Origin: JANXXV01 sp038230275
GTDB taxonomy: Bacteria > Acidobacteriota > Terriglobia > Bryobacterales > Bryobacteraceae
Assembly: GCA_038230275.1 (NCBI GenBank)
Contig: JBBRNO010000138.1
Coordinates: 1 to 17,492, forward strand
Direction: 5' to 3'
Length of the DNA: 17,492 nucleotides
Shown here: one piece after another, positions 14,734-17,492 of the stretch
How positions within the stretch are numbered: position 1 is the stretch's first letter
Layout: every line of letters begins with the position of its first letter
Notes under the pieces: generated by a model
Seen by the model: only the letters and a program-made list of their open reading frames with translations
Databases searched by the model: none
Told to the model about the DNA's origin: nothing
Translations under genes and position numbers: made by a program

Positions 14734-16720
14734 AATCAACATTCGGCTTCCATGTCCACGCGAAAAGATGGTGCTTGTGGAGTTGGAAGGCTTGGTAGAG
14801 TAGCTCTTTGCCATAACGTTCGTCTGGCGTGAAATGGAAACTCCAGGACTCACAATCGAGAACAACCGGGATCTCGGAGCCTGAAGGTAAGTTTGCAGAG
14901 AGTTCAATTGCGCTGGTGCGGCTTTGGGCGCTGGTCCACTCGAGTTGTTTATCTTCTTGGATGTCGGCAACTTCCGTGAGCCACTGCGAATCGGTATAGA
15001 CTTTCGCACGGCACCAGTTATTTTTGTCGAAAGGATCGAGGCCTTGATTCAGCTTTACCCAAATGGTGGCTTGTTCCCCTTTCTCCAGTTTTCCGTTTCC
15101 GTTTCCGCGGCCTTCGCTTACGGTGCGCTGAATGGTGGCTCCGCCGCCTTGATTTCCTTTCTGGCGGAATACGGGGAATGTGCGGGTGCTGCCATCGAGC
15201 ACGGCCACTTCAGCGGGGGCGTGCATATGATCCGGCGCGACGAGGACATCGATATTTTGGGTGGAATCCTTCATGCCGGCGGCTGAGAGCTTCAATGCCA
15301 GACGGGCCCTGGCAAAGCCGCCTTCGCCGGCAGTGAATTGGGCCGAGAGATCAACGCTGGAAGCCTCCCCGGGTGCGATGCGGACGGGCTTGGTTATCCC
15401 TTTCGCGATGGTGACCGTTGGGTAATCCGAGGTCAGTTCCACGCGAACATCTTCAACCAGACTAATGCGTGGATTGAATATTCGAACTGGTAGAGACACC
15501 GCCGGGCCTGGGGTGACGCGGAGAACATCTTTTGCTGTTAAGGGCAGAAGCACTAACGATTGCGCGCCGGTGCCCGGACCGGCGAAGCCAAGTTCATGTC
15601 CGCTGCAATCGACCTGGAAGTGCAGGCGGCCTTCGCGGTCGGCTACGGATTCGCGGCGGCTGGTTTTCGCTGTGCCCACGTTGTAGTCCGTGATCTGGTA
15701 ATTTGAGCCAGCGTGATAAAGGGGGGCGGTGGTGATGCCGATTGCCGAGCATGTGGCGGCTGGACCATCGGGAGCCCAGAGGCGCGTATAGACGCCTAAG
15801 CCTCCCTGGCTGACATGGCGCAACGAAAGCAACGAAGCTCCAGCGTAGTTCGCATTCACTTTGTAGTCCCATACTTCGGAATCGCGATTGGCCGATGTGT
15901 AATTCCATTCGAGGGGCGCTGTATCGAGCGAAGGATTCGCGAAAGCGCGCATGTGAAACTCGAATGTTTCCGCGATGGAGGTTGCCCAGTGACGGTGATA
16001 TTCGTCCTGACGATATTCAAAATCCACGGCTGGCGCAATAGCGTAGGCGACGCGCGTTTCTTCGTGATACTGGCTGATGTAGTCGCCGGAAGCGCGGATT
16101 AGGCGGATCATGGAGTGTTCGTGATTCAGCACATGATCTTTTGGACGCCACAGCGAGCGTGCGTCTTTTTCACCAGCGTAGAATTCCGGTCCCGGATTGA
16201 AGGCGGAAGCGCTGCCGATGCGGTCCGGGTAGCGGGCGCTCAAGTAAAGGCTCATGAAGCCGCCCATGCTTAGTCCGGAGGTGGCGCGGTAGCGGCGGGT
16301 GCTGAGTGTCCGGTAGCTGGCGTCAATGTGATGGCTTAATTCCAGGAAGTATTTCGCGTAGTCGAATTCGCCGCCTTCCCGGCGGACATCGTAGGGCGTG
16401 CCTCCGTAGAAGCCAGTGTAGTCGCGCGCTACATAGCCGTCGGCGGCCACTACGATCACTTCGTGGTTTGCAACGAAGGCGGCTATCTTGGGAACGGTGT
16501 CGAGGCCGTTGTCGTACTTTTCCAGTGTGTAGCGGTCGCTGTGTCCGTGGAAGTAGTAGATCACCGGGTAGTGCCTGGTCTGCGATTCGTAGCCGGCTGG
16601 AAGGAAGATTCGATACTTGCGCTGTTCGCCGAAAACTTTGGAATCATGGACGCGGTCGTAGTATGGCTGGGATGCATTGGCCGGTACCGAGAGCGCGAGC
16701 ATGAAGAAGAATTGGCGCAT
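14732..16720 (-). CDS. Secreted alpha/beta-hydrolase esterase (esterase D / CE1-like) with long beta-rich C-terminus
   Basis: 662 residues with a signal peptide (1-17, 'FFFMLALSVPANA'). Residues 20-262 are a putative-esterase fold: 'RKYRIFLPAGYE', 'YPVIYYFHGHSDRY' (oxyanion region) and 'TSGLSMGGFMSLYLSARYPDRI', with Ser151 as nucleophile. Asp213 and His244 (in 'HRHWATSIAETFEFHMRAF') are likely partners. The family includes feruloyl and acetyl-xylan esterases and S-formylglutathione hydrolases; the signal peptide favours a polymer- or oligosaccharide-acting esterase. Residues about 265-660 are mainly beta strands: one part resembles CARDB-type spacing ('RIAPGEASSVDLSAQFTAGE'), another has 'GRGNGNGKLEKGEQATIWV', a motif seen in extracellular Ig-like modules. 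These may anchor or bind substrate. Five nt separate it from the upstream gene, and its stop lies inside the receptor's RBS. Confidence 0.82.
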   Translation of the reverse strand: MRQFFFMLALSVPANASQPYYDRVHDSKVFGEQRKYRIFLPAGYESQTRHYPVIYYFHGHSDRYTLEKYDNGLDTVPKIAAFVANHEVIVVAADGYVARDYTGFYGGTPYDVRREGGEFDYAKYFLELSHHIDASYRTLSTRRYRATSGLSMGGFMSLYLSARYPDRIGSASAFNPGPEFYAGEKDARSLWRPKDHVLNHEHSMIRLIRASGDYISQYHEETRVAYAIAPAVDFEYRQDEYHRHWATSIAETFEFHMRAFANPSLDTAPLEWNYTSANRDSEVWDYKVNANYAGASLLSLRHVSQGGLGVYTRLWAPDGPAATCSAIGITTAPLYHAGSNYQITDYNVGTAKTSRRESVADREGRLHFQVDCSGHELGFAGPGTGAQSLVLLPLTAKDVLRVTPGPAVSLPVRIFNPRISLVEDVRVELTSDYPTVTIAKGITKPVRIAPGEASSVDLSAQFTAGEGGFARARLALKLSAAGMKDSTQNIDVLVAPDHMHAPAEVAVLDGSTRTFPVFRQKGNQGGGATIQRTVSEGRGNGNGKLEKGEQATIWVKLNQGLDPFDKNNWCRAKVYTDSQWLTEVADIQEDKQLEWTSAQSRTSAIELSANLPSGSEIPVVLDCESWSFHFTPDERYGKELLYQAFQLHKHHLFAWTWKPNVD

Positions 16721-16725
16721 GTACT

Positions 16726-17289
16726 CTACTTGACGTTCTCCCTGGAATCCGGTTCGGTGCGGCTGACGACTTCCACCAGCGCTACGATTTCGTTCAAGCT
16801 GTTTCGCACTGGTGAGAGTACGGAGATGAATCCCGGTTTCTGCTTTACGGTGATGCGCTTTCCGCTGCCGAGAACGGACTGCATTTCGGGAATCATTTCC
16901 TGGTGCAGTTTGCCCCAGGGCCAGAACTGGCTCATCTCATTCCGGTTTCGAATTACGATATGGATGCGCGGCGGCTTGGCTTCGAGCGGCATCCACAGGT
17001 TTACGTCGACTGGATAATCGACGATCCGGCTGAGCCGCATCAAGGTCTTCTTTGTCCGGATGAACGCTTCGTCGTTCACGTCGTAATTGTCGCTATCGGC
17101 GTACTGATCGCGAGGGTCTACGCGGAATATGGATTCGAGCGCACGAGTAGTCACGATCCGTTGACAGACGTCGCCATCGACCATGATGGTGGCTATGCGG
17201 GCGATCTCATCCAGGTCGCGCTCCATGCGTGGTGCATCCACGGCGAGAAGAGGGAGAGCTGCGAAGAGCAGCAGGATGAAGCGCCTCAT
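16726..17289 (-). CDS. Small secreted or periplasmic protein of unknown function
   Basis: I place the start at ATG 17289, giving 187 residues. It has GGAGG (17294-17298) 4 nt upstream, begins with a signal peptide ('MRRFILLLFAALPLLAVDAP') and overlaps the upstream stop as ATGA. An ATG at 17331 in the same frame would bury the signal behind 14 residues and overlap the neighbour by 46 nt. The mature part is charged, with 'IVTTRALESIFRVDPRDQYADSDNYDVNDE', which I could not match to a family, and an end 'KPGFISVLSPVRNSLNEIVALVEV' reminiscent of ligand-binding Cache/PAS-type strands; that likeness is faint. No catalytic motif is visible. Position directly before the esterase implies coexpression and perhaps a shared role. 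Confidence 0.75.
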   Translation of the reverse strand: MRRFILLLFAALPLLAVDAPRMERDLDEIARIATIMVDGDVCQRIVTTRALESIFRVDPRDQYADSDNYDVNDEAFIRTKKTLMRLSRIVDYPVDVNLWMPLEAKPPRIHIVIRNRNEMSQFWPWGKLHQEMIPEMQSVLGSGKRITVKQKPGFISVLSPVRNSLNEIVALVEVVSRTEPDSRENVK

Positions 17290-17492
17290 CTTGCCTCCAG
17301 CGAGAGCGCGTAATCCCGTACACGCTGCCATGCGCCTGCGTCCAGATTTGCGAAGCGTGCTTCAAAGGGCTTCAGGGCGTCGTCGAAATCGGAGTTGTTC
17401 CATTCGAGAACCGGTTTGTTCAAGAGGGCAGGGCGGATGTTCTGCCAAGCGGCGAGGTTGGTTCCGTTGTAGCGCTTGACTACTTCTTCCTG
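17286..17492 (-). CDS. Partial gene, C-terminal 68 residues, unknown
   Basis: An open frame enters from the right edge on the minus strand and ends at TGA 17286-17288, overlapping the next gene's ATG (ATGA). The visible part reads 'QEEVVKRYNGTNLAAWQNIR', then 'VLEWNNSDFDDALKPFEARF', and ends 'WQRVRDYALSLEAR'. It is soluble and probably helical, without a recognised motif. The overlap shows it belongs to the same transcription unit, so the operon start lies outside the window. Confidence 0.7.
   Translation of the reverse strand, partial: QEEVVKRYNGTNLAAWQNIRPALLNKPVLEWNNSDFDDALKPFEARFANLDAGAWQRVRDYALSLEAR

Noticed and set aside
15111..15125. Partial match (TCGCTTACGGT) to the dispersed intergenic repeat
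   Set aside because: Only 11 bases match, it lies within the esterase coding sequence, and it lacks the hairpin; likely chance.

Overview
The window looks like part of a chromosome of a Solibacter/Bryobacter-type acidobacterium. Four things point there: a very long Oar-type TonB-dependent receptor with an N-terminal carboxypeptidase-like domain and no SusD partner; a Tat-signalled Gfo/Idh/MocA protein; an 'ANRRNA...TKHGLTAKH' hypothetical of a kind I recall as multi-copy in that group; and a palindromic intergenic repeat of the same style. Base composition is moderately GC-rich and even. I saw no rRNA, tRNA, CRISPR array, transposase, integrase or origin. The taxonomic call comes from family recognition, not from a marker gene.

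Left part (1-1800): the 3' end of an SMP-30/gluconolactonase-like gene (+) runs tail-to-tail into a hypothetical gene (-, 464-1225). The C-terminus of that hypothetical gene overlaps the first gene and looks like read-through after a frameshift or a lost stop. A small VanZ-like membrane protein (+) follows.

Middle (1802-6652): a ROK-family repressor (-) is divergent from a two-gene unit (+): a secreted GH20-type beta-N-acetylhexosaminidase-like protein and a Tat-signalled Gfo/Idh/MocA oxidoreductase-like protein. A 55-bp divergent region carries a plausible promoter. The simplest model is local control of amino-sugar glycan degradation by a sugar-responsive ROK protein.

Right part (6756-17492, all on -): a tightly packed run in transcription order is a partial unknown gene, a small secreted protein of unknown function, a secreted alpha/beta-hydrolase esterase with a long beta-rich C-terminal half, a TonB-dependent receptor, a GH42-like secreted glycosidase and a secreted transglutaminase-like protein. 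Five of the six genes are joined by 2-12 nt gaps or an ATGA overlap; only the step from the receptor to the glycosidase has an 84-nt gap, and it holds a perfect hairpin. The set resembles a SusD-less glycan-utilisation locus in which an esterase, a glycosidase and a papain-fold (transglutaminase-like) protein act outside the cytoplasm and the receptor imports a product. The actual substrate is not visible. Two copies of the dispersed palindromic repeat (6682-6740 and 11149-11194) flank the glycosidase/transglutaminase pair.
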